The translations under genes and the position numbers were made by a program. A DNA stretch of 40,889 nucleotides from a virus, in IMG/VR virus record IMGVR_UViG_3300036816_000036, positions 1 to 40,889 of that record. One strand, given 5' to 3'. The notes beneath the pieces are model-generated. The model saw only the letters and a program-made list of their open reading frames with translations. It did no database searches and had not been told where the DNA came from. Position 1 is the first letter of the stretch; each line of letters starts with the position of its first letter. Positions 1 through 6,595 of this stretch are shown here, one piece after another.

Positions 1-127
1 CCGCCTGGTGCAAGCGGACCTCTTCGAGAAGCAAAAGGCCCAGTTCGAGAACGGGCCGCCGAAGCTCGCGCCCGCCCCGCCGCCCGCGCGCATGCAACGC
101 GGGGAGCGGATCTGGAACATCTTCCAT
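1..127. repeat. Terminal overlap of circular assembly, left copy
   Basis: Bases 1-127 are identical to bases 40763-40889. A gene that starts at 40596 continues in frame through the repeat and ends at 244, so joining the ends restores one intact gene. The exact length of 127 bases matches a common maximum k-mer of de Bruijn assemblers. This is therefore most simply an assembly overlap proving circularity, not a biological terminal repeat. Confidence 0.93.
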
Positions 128-244
128 GAGGGCGAGGAGGCCGTGGCGCGGCTCGTGCGTTTTACGCCCGGTTCGGACCGGGATGCGCTTCGGGCCGAGG
201 CCAACGCATGGGCAATCATCAACGAGCGCGATACGATCGCCTGA
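2..244 (+). CDS. 3' part of the join-spanning small hypothetical protein
   Basis: This is the C-terminal part of the gene that begins at 40596. Across the circular join the whole protein is 136 aa. The part seen here is charged and contains a proline/alanine-rich linker (around PAPPPAR) followed by a helical C-terminus. I do not recognise a family. Its stop codon overlaps the ATG at 244, so it sits in the translationally coupled chain of small early genes. Confidence 0.8.
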   Translation, partial: RLVQADLFEKQKAQFENGPPKLAPAPPPARMQRGERIWNIFHEGEEAVARLVRFTPGSDRDALRAEANAWAIINERDTIA

Positions 245-525
245 TGGAAGACCTGATGTCGCTGTTTCGGGACACACTGGGCGAGGACGCCAAGACCATC
301 TTGGGTCTGTTGGTTGCAGCCGTTTTGTCGTATCTTGGGGCGACGGCCTGGGCTCTCTGGGCGGCGTGGCGCGATTGGAGGGTTGAAGATGAACGACGCA
401 GAGCGCATTTTGCGGGAGGTGGTCGGTGGGTGCTTCATCACGACGGCCCCGTTCTTCGGGCTCCTCTCGCTGACCGTGATCCTCCCGATCTTTTACAATG
501 CAGCTTTGAAAGGCAAGTCCGATGA
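244..525 (+). CDS. Small membrane protein, C-terminal half doubtful
   Basis: The start ATG overlaps the previous stop codon. The 93-aa product has one clear hydrophobic segment at about residues 18-43 (ILGLLVAAVLSYLGATAWAL), so it is probably an inner-membrane protein. Third codon positions are strongly G/C up to about base 389, then lose that bias, exactly where another frame begins the next gene. The C-terminal half is thus probably not under selection as protein, or marks a lost stop codon or a frameshift. Function unknown. Confidence 0.5.
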   Translation: MEDLMSLFRDTLGEDAKTILGLLVAAVLSYLGATAWALWAAWRDWRVEDERRRAHFAGGGRWVLHHDGPVLRAPLADRDPPDLLQCSFERQVR

Positions 526-529
526 ATAA
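389..529 (+). CDS. Nested 46-aa single-span membrane protein
   Basis: A GGAGG at 377-381 precedes the ATG at 389 at good spacing. The 46-aa product has one hydrophobic helix (about residues 13-37) and a short basic/acidic tail. It lies completely inside the frame of the 244-525 gene but carries the strongly G/C-biased third positions typical of this genome, which supports it as the true coding frame here. Its stop overlaps the ATG at 522. Function unknown. Confidence 0.6.
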   Translation: MNDAERILREVVGGCFITTAPFFGLLSLTVILPIFYNAALKGKSDE

Positions 530-938
530 AGCCGACTGGATTTGGATGCCGCATCCAGGCCATTTGATCGTAGGGCAAGAGTGCCGGTTTACCCTGAATA
601 CCTGCGTGGGAGAGTTCCTCGTTTCCACGGTGGGCGAGTGGTTACCCTCGGAGTCGATGCGCGAGATCATCGCCCAGACCCAAGGCGTGATGCTCAATGG
701 GCGCGGCGATGAGCGCGAATACGATTATTTGCAAAAGCTGGGGTTCAAAGAGATCGGCGCCGACCGACTTTACGAGACCATGGTCTTCCGCGCGAAGCGT
801 AGAACCAAGGCACCCCTTTGCTGCGCGTTTGAGGCCGACCACGATGGAGGTGACCTCGATTTTGCCGGCTATAACGATCCTGTCTCGGCCGCCGCAGGGC
901 ACATGGAGCTTTGCGAAAAATGGGCGGCCCGCAAATGA
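522..938 (+). CDS. Conserved-looking phage hypothetical protein (138 aa)
   Basis: The start overlaps the upstream stop (ATGAATAA). The soluble 138-aa product begins with a Trp/His-rich stretch (DWIWMPHPGHLI) and contains LNTCVGEFLVSTVGEW and ETMVFRAKR segments. I recall similar proteins from proteobacterial phages, annotated only as hypothetical. Scattered Cys and His residues (C23, C28, CC near residue 100, C130) could bind metal, but no defined motif is visible. It is part of the early small-gene chain. Confidence 0.75.
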   Translation: MNKADWIWMPHPGHLIVGQECRFTLNTCVGEFLVSTVGEWLPSESMREIIAQTQGVMLNGRGDEREYDYLQKLGFKEIGADRLYETMVFRAKRRTKAPLCCAFEADHDGGDLDFAGYNDPVSAAAGHMELCEKWAARK

Positions 939-1237
939 AGCGTGTGATCATCACGATCGAGGACAAGGACCGGGGCAAAAACGTGCGGCTCCGGATCGAG
1001 TTTGATCCGGAGCTCACGAATCCCGACGAGGACGTCTCGGCGGCGCAGATGCTGGGGGCCGAGCTCTTCCACTACGCCAAGCGCATGCAGGCCGGCGAGG
1101 ACGTCACCATCCCGACCGACGAACAATTTGAGGAATGGCGAGAGGCCCACCTGGACGAGCACGGCGAGGGGCCGTCCGCGAAGGAGACCTACCGCTGGTG
1201 CAAGGACATTTTCGAAGGAGGTCATCATGGATCGTAG
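935..1237 (+). CDS. Hypothetical acidic protein (100 aa)
   Basis: I chose the ATG at 935 because it overlaps the preceding stop as ATGA; a GTG at 911 is also in frame. The product is strongly acidic (many Asp and Glu) with a predicted beta-rich N-terminus (VIITIEDKDRGKNVRLRIEF) and a helical C-terminus. No family recognised. The 3' end holds the AAGGAGG that serves the next gene. Confidence 0.7.
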   Translation: MKRVIITIEDKDRGKNVRLRIEFDPELTNPDEDVSAAQMLGAELFHYAKRMQAGEDVTIPTDEQFEEWREAHLDEHGEGPSAKETYRWCKDIFEGGHHGS

Positions 1238-1370
1238 AGCTTTCGCATTCGTCTGCCTGGGCTTTTTCCTGGCGTTTCTCTTCTGGCATCCGCACAGTTT
1301 CGGGGCGTTCGCGCCCTACCCTGCCTGGATCTTCCTCATCATTGCGATCCTGCTTTTCTTGCCGTGGTAA
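1227..1370 (+). CDS. Small two-helix membrane protein (47 aa)
   Basis: A strong Shine-Dalgarno AAGGAGG (1215-1221) sits 5 bases before the ATG at 1227. The 47-aa product is nearly all hydrophobic, with two likely membrane helices (about residues 5-20 and 28-46) separated by HPHSFGAFAPYP. Function unknown; small membrane proteins like this in phages include holins, antiholins and superinfection-exclusion proteins, but nothing here decides between them. Confidence 0.65.
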   Translation: MDRRAFAFVCLGFFLAFLFWHPHSFGAFAPYPAWIFLIIAILLFLPW

Positions 1371-1682
1371 ATGAAAAAAGTTGCGCTGCTCGATTATTTT
1401 GTTGACGGCTGTTTCTGGGGGTCGGCCATTCTTTCGGCTGTGAATGCGCCAATGGCGATCATCGAGCTTTGGCATAAAGAATGGTTTAAGGGCCTGGGCC
1501 ACGCATCATGGTGCGCTTCGCTGCTTTTCTCCGCGTATTGGATCGTCAGGCGCGAAAAGCTTCATGCGGAGTTGACCCACGAGACCTTCAAGGCCGGCTA
1601 TCTCCACGGGTACGAGGCCGGCAAAGAGATGGAAAAAATCAGAGCCCGCCACCGGGCTGTCACCGAACATCCGCAAGCCTAA
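1371..1682 (+). CDS. Membrane protein with charged C-terminal tail (103 aa)
   Basis: It starts directly after the previous stop. Two hydrophobic segments (about residues 13-32 and 43-60) are followed by a charged helical tail rich in His, Glu, Lys and Arg. Together with the 47-aa gene before it, it forms a pair of consecutive membrane-protein genes. Function unknown. Confidence 0.7.
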   Translation: MKKVALLDYFVDGCFWGSAILSAVNAPMAIIELWHKEWFKGLGHASWCASLLFSAYWIVRREKLHAELTHETFKAGYLHGYEAGKEMEKIRARHRAVTEHPQA

Positions 1683-1697
1683 ACAAGGAGTATTGAT

Positions 1698-2486
1698 ATG
1701 GCATCTAAGATCATCCGCAAGTACACCTGGAAACCTGACCCCGTCGATCACCGCGATAAGAAGTTCTCGGCGATGCACGTCGACGCCGCGGCGCTGCCGC
1801 CGAAGGTCGATCTCGCGCCGGGGTGCTCCCCAATCGTCGATCAAGGACAGCAGGGGAGTTGCACCGCCAACGCCAGCATCTCGGGGGCGTTTGAGTACCT
1901 CGAAATCCAAGCGCTCAAAGTCGAAGGCGCGTCGCCCGTAGAATTCGATCCCGCGGTCTTTGTGCGCGGCTCCCGCCAGTTCAACTACTACTGCTCACGC
2001 GCGATGCGGGGGCAGCAAGGGCAGGACTCGGGCGCCTACATCCGCGACGTCGTGAAGGTCTTGAACAAGCTCGGCTGCGCGCGTGAGGCCAGCTGGCCGT
2101 ACGATCCCCGGGTGATGTACGTTCAGCCGCCCACGATTGCGTACCTGGAGGCGGCGAAGCACCGCATCTCGGACTACCTGCGGTTGAACAACCTGCTCGA
2201 GATCAAGCAGTGCTTGGCCAACGGGTTCCCCATCATCTTCGGGTTCCCGGTGTTCTCGTCGTTCGAAAGCTCGGCGGTCTCGCGCTCGGGTGTCGTTCCC
2301 ATGCCGAAGCGGGGCGAGTCGAACCTTGGCGGCCATTGCATGTGCATCACGGGCTACGACGACGCGTCGGGCTGGGTGACGGGCCGCAACTCCTGGGGCA
2401 CCGGTTGGGGCAACAAGGGCTACTTCGCGATGAGCTACGATTTCCTCCAGCAATACGGCTCCGATTTTTGGACCCTGCGCAAATGA
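1698..2486 (+). CDS. Papain-like (C1A) cysteine peptidase
   Basis: The 262-aa protein carries the complete catalytic set of the papain family. Q49 (oxyanion hole) stands six residues before the nucleophile C55 in VDQGQQGSCTA, H213 lies in NLGGHCM, and N231 lies in GRNSWGTGWG. The N-terminus (YTWKPDPVDHRDKKFSA) resembles that of bacterial C1A peptidases, which commonly carry a W-x-PD-x-x-D/HRD signature. No signal peptide or long inhibitory prodomain is present, so the enzyme is expected to be active in the host cytoplasm. An AAGGAG precedes the ATG at 1698. It sits among early small genes, not virion genes, which argues for a role in host takeover or counter-defence over capsid maturation. 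Its substrate is unknown. Confidence 0.9.
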   Translation: MASKIIRKYTWKPDPVDHRDKKFSAMHVDAAALPPKVDLAPGCSPIVDQGQQGSCTANASISGAFEYLEIQALKVEGASPVEFDPAVFVRGSRQFNYYCSRAMRGQQGQDSGAYIRDVVKVLNKLGCAREASWPYDPRVMYVQPPTIAYLEAAKHRISDYLRLNNLLEIKQCLANGFPIIFGFPVFSSFESSAVSRSGVVPMPKRGESNLGGHCMCITGYDDASGWVTGRNSWGTGWGNKGYFAMSYDFLQQYGSDFWTLRK

Positions 2487-2701
2487 GGAAGCCGCGACCG
2501 ATGCACAGCGAGGCGCTGGAGCTGCGCCAGGAGGTCTTCAACATCCTCAGCCGGTACACGATGCCGGTGGTGAGCCTGCAGGATCTCCAGGAGATCGACC
2601 AGGCGATCCGCGAGTCGCTCGGCAACGCCGAGACCACGGGCTATCGGATCGGCGTCGAGGATGGGGCGAACGCGTGTAAGCGAACGGGTTGCCCAAAATG
2701 A
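2483..2701 (+). CDS. Small hypothetical protein (72 aa)
   Basis: The ATG overlaps the peptidase stop codon as ATGA, so translation is probably coupled to the peptidase. The product is soluble and helical (EALELRQEVFNILSRY, LQDLQEIDQAIRESLG), with a Cys pair at the C-terminus (ACKRTGC). No family recognised. Coupling makes it a possible partner of the peptidase, but that is inference. Confidence 0.65.
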   Translation: MRKPRPMHSEALELRQEVFNILSRYTMPVVSLQDLQEIDQAIRESLGNAETTGYRIGVEDGANACKRTGCPK

Positions 2702-3039
2702 ACCCTCGCTACGCATCGACCCGTGCGCAGCGCCTGGAGTGGCTGCGCGCGCGCCCGGAACTTTGGCAGGAGATCGTTGGGCCCGGGCCCGAACTGCGCG
2801 CCTTGGGCCGCCTGATGCGCGAGGCGGGGCTTTACAGTGCGAAGACGCGCCCGCGGGATCTGCCGCTTTGGAATCAGGTCTTGCAGGTCAGCCTCGAAGG
2901 ATCGGTGAGCGAGCACGTCGAGGACGCGGTTCCGTATGCGATGGGGCCGCGCGACTTCGGCGCTGAGCTCGCGGCGGCGCGCGCGCGATTCCCTTGGCCG
3001 CCCGGGCTCCCGCGGTTTTCGAGCATGGGTGCTCCATGA
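2698..3039 (+). CDS. Hypothetical protein (113 aa)
   Basis: It begins with an ATGA overlap; a TTG three codons upstream is also possible. The basic N-terminal half is rich in Arg and Trp (TRAQRLEWLRARPELWQEI) and the rest is helical. No family recognised. It is followed, again with overlap, by a gene of clearly lower GC. Confidence 0.65.
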   Translation: MNPRYASTRAQRLEWLRARPELWQEIVGPGPELRALGRLMREAGLYSAKTRPRDLPLWNQVLQVSLEGSVSEHVEDAVPYAMGPRDFGAELAAARARFPWPPGLPRFSSMGAP

Positions 3040-3293
3040 GTTCTCGTGGCAAAGCGTATGGGTATCCTGGATCCAGCCTAGATGTGATCTGCATTTACAA
3101 AAACCCATCCGATTTCCCGGGCAAATTTGTGGCACGTAGACAATGGCTTGTGAACGGGGAAATCAAATTCGATCCAATTCCGATATTGGTTTCAGCTTCA
3201 CTGGAAGAAGTTCGGCAAAATATTCCTGGGCATATGGTTCATATGGCACGGCATCCTCAAGATGATCCTGCAATTTATGAGGTTTGGATATAA
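3036..3293 (+). CDS. Hypothetical protein (85 aa), AT-richer
   Basis: The ATG overlaps the upstream stop. The 85-aa product looks like a compact alpha/beta protein (LDVICIYKN, FVARRQWLVNGEIKFD, ASLEEVRQNIPG). Codon use is visibly less G/C-biased than that of its neighbours, which suggests recent acquisition. Function unknown. Confidence 0.65.
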   Translation: MSSRGKAYGYPGSSLDVICIYKNPSDFPGKFVARRQWLVNGEIKFDPIPILVSASLEEVRQNIPGHMVHMARHPQDDPAIYEVWI

Positions 3294-3296
3294 TAA

Positions 3297-3470
3297 ATGA
3301 ATCCTATTGAAAAGGCTAAAGAGATTGTCGACTACGCCTCGCTGAACTTGAGCCCTGAAATCCGTCTCATTCTCCAGACGAAGCTCGCGGACGCGCTCAA
3401 CGAGGCGATCGAGTACGGCATGGAGCAGGGCATCGAGAACGCGCACGTGATGCGGGAGTCGGGCGAGTGA
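3297..3470 (+). CDS. Small helical protein (57 aa)
   Basis: This short frame begins ATGAATCCTATTGAAAAG three bases after the previous stop and ends at 3470, overlapping the GTG of the next gene. The product is acidic and helical (NPIEKAKEIVDYASLNL, LADALNEAIEYGMEQGIENA). It fills an otherwise empty gap and has G/C-biased third positions in its second half. Function unknown. Confidence 0.6.
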   Translation: MNPIEKAKEIVDYASLNLSPEIRLILQTKLADALNEAIEYGMEQGIENAHVMRESGE

Positions 3471-3649
3471 AAAAGGAACAAATCGAGCAATTCCTTGTCG
3501 AAGAAGGCGATTCGCATTTGAATCGCGCTTTTTTCGAAGACCACATTTCGTACTACGCTCCGAGAGATGGCACTTACCGGTTGCCGGATGGGTCTTATAA
3601 AAAAGCTCATCTAGGCGAGCTGCTTTGGACGGAGGAGCGGCAACTTTGA
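3467..3649 (+). CDS. Small hypothetical protein (60 aa)
   Basis: It starts at a GTG overlapping the previous stop (GTGA). The product is polar and acidic with several Tyr and His residues (EDHISYYAPRDGTYRLPDG). Base composition is lower in GC than the genome average, as in the 3036-3293 gene. Function unknown. Confidence 0.55.
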   Translation: MKKEQIEQFLVEEGDSHLNRAFFEDHISYYAPRDGTYRLPDGSYKKAHLGELLWTEERQL

Positions 3650-3927
3650 AAAAGCTCAAGGTGACTCATCATGGCGGATGGGCCTCAGTCGATCGCGTTG
3701 AAGCCTGGAAGGCGAACTGGGATACGATCAAGGACATGGTGTTCCCGGGCCGGGTGCCGCGCGCCAAGCTCACGGTGGCGCAGCAGGCACGCCTAAATGG
3801 CGCGCTTCACAAGGCGAGCCAGGCATATGGGGACGAGCATGGAAGCTCCGACGCTTTTTTGTCGGGCGCAATGTGGATGCTGAAACAGCTTTGCGGGGAC
3901 GCGGGCGATGACGATTTCGATCGATGA
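3646..3927 (+). CDS. Hypothetical protein (93 aa), TTG start
   Basis: I chose the TTG at 3646 because GGAGGAG lies at 3631-3637 and the start overlaps the preceding stop as TTGA; the upstream GTG in frame would lie inside the neighbouring gene. The product is helical, with a basic N-terminus (KKLKVTHHGGWASVDRVEAW) and an acidic C-terminus. Function unknown. Confidence 0.6.
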   Translation: MKKLKVTHHGGWASVDRVEAWKANWDTIKDMVFPGRVPRAKLTVAQQARLNGALHKASQAYGDEHGSSDAFLSGAMWMLKQLCGDAGDDDFDR

Positions 3928-4126
3928 AATCCGCGAAAAGGTCCGGCGGCGCCGTAGGATTCTAGGCCTGACGCTCTCGCAGGCCGCGCGCGAGGTGGGC
4001 GTGAGCACCGCGACCTTCCGCAAGTTCGAGATGGGAAACGACATGGCGGGGCGCAGCCTCGGCCTCTTGCAGACTTGGGTGCTGAGTCCGATGCCCAAGG
4101 CACGTTTTGGAGGTGGCCAATGGTGA
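3908..4126 (+). CDS. XRE/Cro-like helix-turn-helix protein
   Basis: The 72-aa product has a lambda-repressor-like HTH at about residues 14-42: RRRRILGLTLSQAAREVGVS followed by TATFRKFE, the usual 'sQaAreVGVS-xxTxrkfE' pattern. It is too short to contain an oligomerisation or cleavage domain, so it is Cro-like. It lies in the rightward early operon and overlaps the preceding gene by 20 bases. A 16-bp palindrome about 760 bp downstream is one possible operator. Confidence 0.75.
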   Translation: MTISIDEIREKVRRRRRILGLTLSQAAREVGVSTATFRKFEMGNDMAGRSLGLLQTWVLSPMPKARFGGGQW

Positions 4127-4266
4127 ACTGTGCTCCGGACCTGCCCTTTTTTGAAACCGTGCTTTGGCACCTAAAACAGTTCGCCGCGATCATGGTCATC
4201 ATCGGGCTGTTCGCAATTTTAGTGGGACTTGGATATCTTATTTTCACACCCAAATCTCGGAGGTGA
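4120..4266 (+). CDS. Small single-span membrane protein (48 aa)
   Basis: A GGAGG at 4109-4113 precedes the ATG at 4120, which overlaps the stop of the HTH gene. The product has one long hydrophobic helix (about residues 20-41, FAAIMVIIGLFAILVGLGYL) and a basic tail (FTPKSRR), giving a predicted cytoplasmic C-terminus. Function unknown. Confidence 0.65.
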   Translation: MVNCAPDLPFFETVLWHLKQFAAIMVIIGLFAILVGLGYLIFTPKSRR

Positions 4267-4269
4267 CCC

Positions 4270-4905
4270 ATGAAACGCCCGCACCACAACCCGATCACGT
4301 TTCGCAAGGACCACATCATCCGCCACCTGCTGAGCGGGGAGAAGACCCGATCGCACCACATGGTACGCAGCTCGCACGCGTTGGCAGCGCTCGCGCGCGG
4401 GCGCGCGCCCGCGGACGTCTTGAAGCCATCACTCGATTTCAGCCCGTACGGGTACAAGGGCGACAAACTCTGGGTGCAGGAGGTGGCCTGGTACGACCAT
4501 CACGACCCGGAGCGTTGGAGCAAAGTGATCTGTTACCGCGAGCAGATGGAGGATGCGAATGGCCTGGGCGGCATTGGGCGCCCGCCTGACGCGCGCCAGA
4601 TGCCCCGCTGGGCGAGCCGGATCTGGCTTGAGATCGTAAGCGTAGGCCTGAAGCGCTTGCACGACGTGGGCGAGCAGGAGGCCAAGGAGGACGTCGTGTT
4701 TTGGGCCAACCCGCTCGACTTCTGGACGAACCTCCAGATGCGCTCGCAGCCCGACCACTGGAGATACCGCGCGGCCTTTCGCTGGTCCTGGACCGATCGC
4801 CATTCGAGGGCGGGACTTCCGGGCGGTACAAGGGCCGAACGGCCGAACCAAAACAGTTGGGAAAAAAACCCCTGGGTATGGTCGCTTAAATTTAAGCGGG
4901 TATAA
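4270..4905 (+). CDS. ASCH-domain protein
   Basis: The 211-aa product has the layout of phage/prophage ASCH proteins. An N-terminal PITFRKDHIIRHLLSGEKT segment is followed by YGYKGDKLWVQEVAWY, the signature MPRWASRIWLEIVSVGLKRL, and a C-terminal NPWVWSLKFKRV. ASCH domains are beta-barrels related to PUA and are thought to bind RNA; the phage proteins have sometimes been labelled morphogenetic without direct evidence. A GGAGGTGA just upstream sets the ATG at 4270. A 16-bp palindrome overlaps the 3' end. Confidence 0.88.
   Translation: MKRPHHNPITFRKDHIIRHLLSGEKTRSHHMVRSSHALAALARGRAPADVLKPSLDFSPYGYKGDKLWVQEVAWYDHHDPERWSKVICYREQMEDANGLGGIGRPPDARQMPRWASRIWLEIVSVGLKRLHDVGEQEAKEDVVFWANPLDFWTNLQMRSQPDHWRYRAAFRWSWTDRHSRAGLPGGTRAERPNQNSWEKNPWVWSLKFKRV
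4883..4898. promoter_or_regulatory. 16-bp perfect palindrome, candidate operator
   Basis: CGCTTAAATTTAAGCG is a perfect inverted repeat lying in the last codons of the ASCH gene. AT-rich promoter-like elements follow (TATAAA at 4901-4906 and TACGAT at 4913-4918). It is the right size for a dimeric HTH repressor such as those encoded at 3908 or 34673. I could not find a convincing -35 box, so the promoter itself is uncertain. Confidence 0.45.
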
Positions 4906-4923
4906 ACCATGCTACGATGAGTC

Positions 4924-5127
4924 ATGATCAAAACGCGCGCGCAAATGCGTCGCGAGATCTCTCGGTGCAGACGGCGGATTGCGGACCTCGAAAAAGAGAT
5001 CAAGCGACTCGACCTCCTCGACGAACTCCGAAACCAATTGCCGCTATTTTGCGGCTTAGAAAAAGAAGGGACTCCACATCATGAGCGACAAGAAAAACCA
5101 GACCCCGACCAGCCCCGCGCAGCCTGA
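4924..5127 (+). CDS. Small coiled-coil protein (67 aa)
   Basis: The ATG at 4924 begins a basic coiled-coil-like protein (RRRIADLEKEIKRLDLLDEL), ending in a charged tail that overlaps the next gene by 47 bases. The ribosome-binding site is weak. A competing 55-codon frame from 4917 to 5084 covers the same DNA, but its composition (many Arg, Pro and Thr) looks non-coding. Function unknown. Confidence 0.5.
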   Translation: MIKTRAQMRREISRCRRRIADLEKEIKRLDLLDELRNQLPLFCGLEKEGTPHHERQEKPDPDQPRAA

Positions 5128-5431
5128 AGAGCAGGCAGCCGTCCAGCACCAGGCGCCCGCGGCCGAAGCCCAACAAGCGGCTCATCGTGACCACAAAACC
5201 GTGTTCGCCGTAAGCGAGGGCGAACGCCACGGCCTGAACCTTCTGCACAAGGCCGGTCAACCCAAGGCTCAAGGCGAAGGCGAGAACGGCCCTTTGACCT
5301 TCGCTTGGGGCGACATCACCAACATCATCTCGTTCATCACCCGCATCTTGGATCTGCTCAAGAATCAAGGCATCGAGGTCTCCTACCAGGGCCGTGCCGT
5401 GAGCGCCGAGGAGCTGACCAAGTCCGTCTAA
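5081..5431 (+). CDS. Hypothetical protein (116 aa) with disordered N-terminus
   Basis: The first ~45 residues are rich in Gln, Pro, Ala and Glu and probably disordered. The C-terminal half is ordered (LTFAWGDITNIISFITRILDLLKNQGIEVSY, residues about 71-101), with an amphipathic to hydrophobic helix that may touch membrane or form an oligomer. An AGAAGGGA stands upstream of the ATG. It is the last gene before the virion cluster. Function unknown. Confidence 0.65.
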   Translation: MSDKKNQTPTSPAQPEEQAAVQHQAPAAEAQQAAHRDHKTVFAVSEGERHGLNLLHKAGQPKAQGEGENGPLTFAWGDITNIISFITRILDLLKNQGIEVSYQGRAVSAEELTKSV

Positions 5432-5443
5432 ACAAGGCGCCAT

Positions 5444-5470
5444 TTGCGAAGAGCCCTTCCGACGTATAAA
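5444..5470 (+). promoter_or_regulatory. Candidate sigma70-like promoter before the virion gene cluster
   Basis: TTGCGA (5444-5449) and TATAAA (5465-5470) are separated by 15 bases, in the 75-base gap between the last early gene and the first virion gene. Matches to consensus are 4/6 and 5/6, and the spacing is two bases short of ideal. It is positioned to start late transcription into the adhesin and head genes. Confidence 0.35.
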
Positions 5471-5506
5471 TTCGTTGGCGGGGCTTTAAATGCGGAGGGA
5501 GCGCTT

Positions 5507-6010
5507 TTGGCAGTAGAGACACCAGTCACCGGCGCAGCTCTCCTCATGGATCGAGCCCTATCGCTCGGCAACTCCCAGGACGCCTTCGGGCGCCGCGCGC
5601 TCCACGTAAAGCTCGGCAACACTGAAGCCGAGCCGATCCCGGTCGAGATCGTCGGCCAGGTCGTCGTCAGTTCCACCCCCAAATATTTCGATTATTCCGA
5701 TGAAACCGAGCCCGGTGAGACCACGCTCGTGTTCATCGAGCAGGTACCGGCCGGCAAAACCTGGCTGCTTTACTGCATCAACGTGTCTTGTCGAGGTAGT
5801 GGGGTGCTGCGCGTCACAAAAAACGATGGGGAAATCATCGGGACCCGGCGCACGGGGCCTGGGTGTCCGAATGCTGACTTCCAATGGGCGCTTCCAAGGC
5901 CCATACTTGAAGGCGAGACCGTGGCGGTCGAATTCGAAGCCCTGCCGGGCGTACCCGCGCAGCCAATCGAAGCTTTTCTCCAGGTCTCGGAGCAAGGGGC
6001 CGCTGCATAA
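5507..6010 (+). CDS. Putative virion structural protein (167 aa)
   Basis: I prefer the TTG at 5507 because GGAGGGA lies six bases upstream. The in-frame TTG at 5444 would add 21 codons with rare usage (AGA, TTA) and no good binding site. Residues 18-32 (SLGNSQDAFGRRALH) resemble the SLG-x-x-DAFGR-LRV start seen in several phage structural proteins. The rest is beta-rich (VPAGKTWLLYCINVS, LEGETVAVEFEALPG), compatible with a jelly-roll tail-tip or adhesin-accessory protein. It opens a four-gene cluster ending in a glycine-rich fibre. Confidence 0.6.
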   Translation: MAVETPVTGAALLMDRALSLGNSQDAFGRRALHVKLGNTEAEPIPVEIVGQVVVSSTPKYFDYSDETEPGETTLVFIEQVPAGKTWLLYCINVSCRGSGVLRVTKNDGEIIGTRRTGPGCPNADFQWALPRPILEGETVAVEFEALPGVPAQPIEAFLQVSEQGAAA

Positions 6011-6031
6011 ACACCTTAGGGGAGCATCACC

Positions 6032-6592
6032 ATGGCAGTTTTACCTGATCTGAAGGAAGTATTTCCGGTCCTCGCGGACCCCACCACGGGCGCAGGCTCA
6101 TCTCCGAACCCGGTGCAGGTCGGCACGCTGCCGGCGGCCCTGGTCGGCCTGCTGTCGCTGGCGTTTAAAGACGCGGCCGGCAACCTCGTGTTGCCCGCGC
6201 TCAACACCGACGGCCGTCTGCCCGTCGATACCGGCTCGACCGGTACGCCGAGTGCGGTGCGGGGTGAGAACACCGCGGTGCCGAACAGCACGCTGACCCT
6301 TGTGACGGGCGCCACCAAGACGCTCACGGCAAGCAAGTCCGTTCGCCAGGTGACCGGCATGGTCAGCTGCCGCACCGACTGTTACTTCGCGATCGTCACC
6401 AACGACGGCACGACCGACACCATCGTGGGTGACGTGGTCCTGGGCCCTGGCCAGTATTCGTTCGCCTTCAACCTCCAAAACTTCCGTTTTGCCACGCCTG
6501 GCACGGGCGCGTACACGATTGCGGTCAAAGCCCAGAGCCTGGGCCTTGGAACCGCGGCCGCGCGCGCGAGCCTGACGTTCATCGAGGTTTAA
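6032..6592 (+). CDS. Putative virion/tail structural protein (186 aa)
   Basis: An AGGGGAGC precedes the ATG at 6032. The product begins MAVLPDL, almost the same as the next gene (MAVLPDA), suggesting a shared N-terminal docking segment. The remainder is Gly/Thr/Ala-rich and beta-rich (TLTLVTGATKTLTASKSVRQVTG), as in fibre-associated proteins. No enzymatic motif. Function inferred from context only. Confidence 0.6.
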   Translation: MAVLPDLKEVFPVLADPTTGAGSSPNPVQVGTLPAALVGLLSLAFKDAAGNLVLPALNTDGRLPVDTGSTGTPSAVRGENTAVPNSTLTLVTGATKTLTASKSVRQVTGMVSCRTDCYFAIVTNDGTTDTIVGDVVLGPGQYSFAFNLQNFRFATPGTGAYTIAVKAQSLGLGTAAARASLTFIEV

Positions 6593-6595
6593 GGG

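Noticed and set aside
4917-5084. 55-codon frame overlapping the coiled-coil gene at 4924
   Set aside because: Arg/Pro/Thr-rich composition without structure; the overlapping frame encodes a more protein-like coiled coil.
5444-5506. Longer N-terminus of the first virion gene from TTG 5444
   Set aside because: The added codons include rare AGA and TTA and have no good ribosome site, while GGAGGGA sits correctly for TTG 5507. The stretch may instead hold a promoter.
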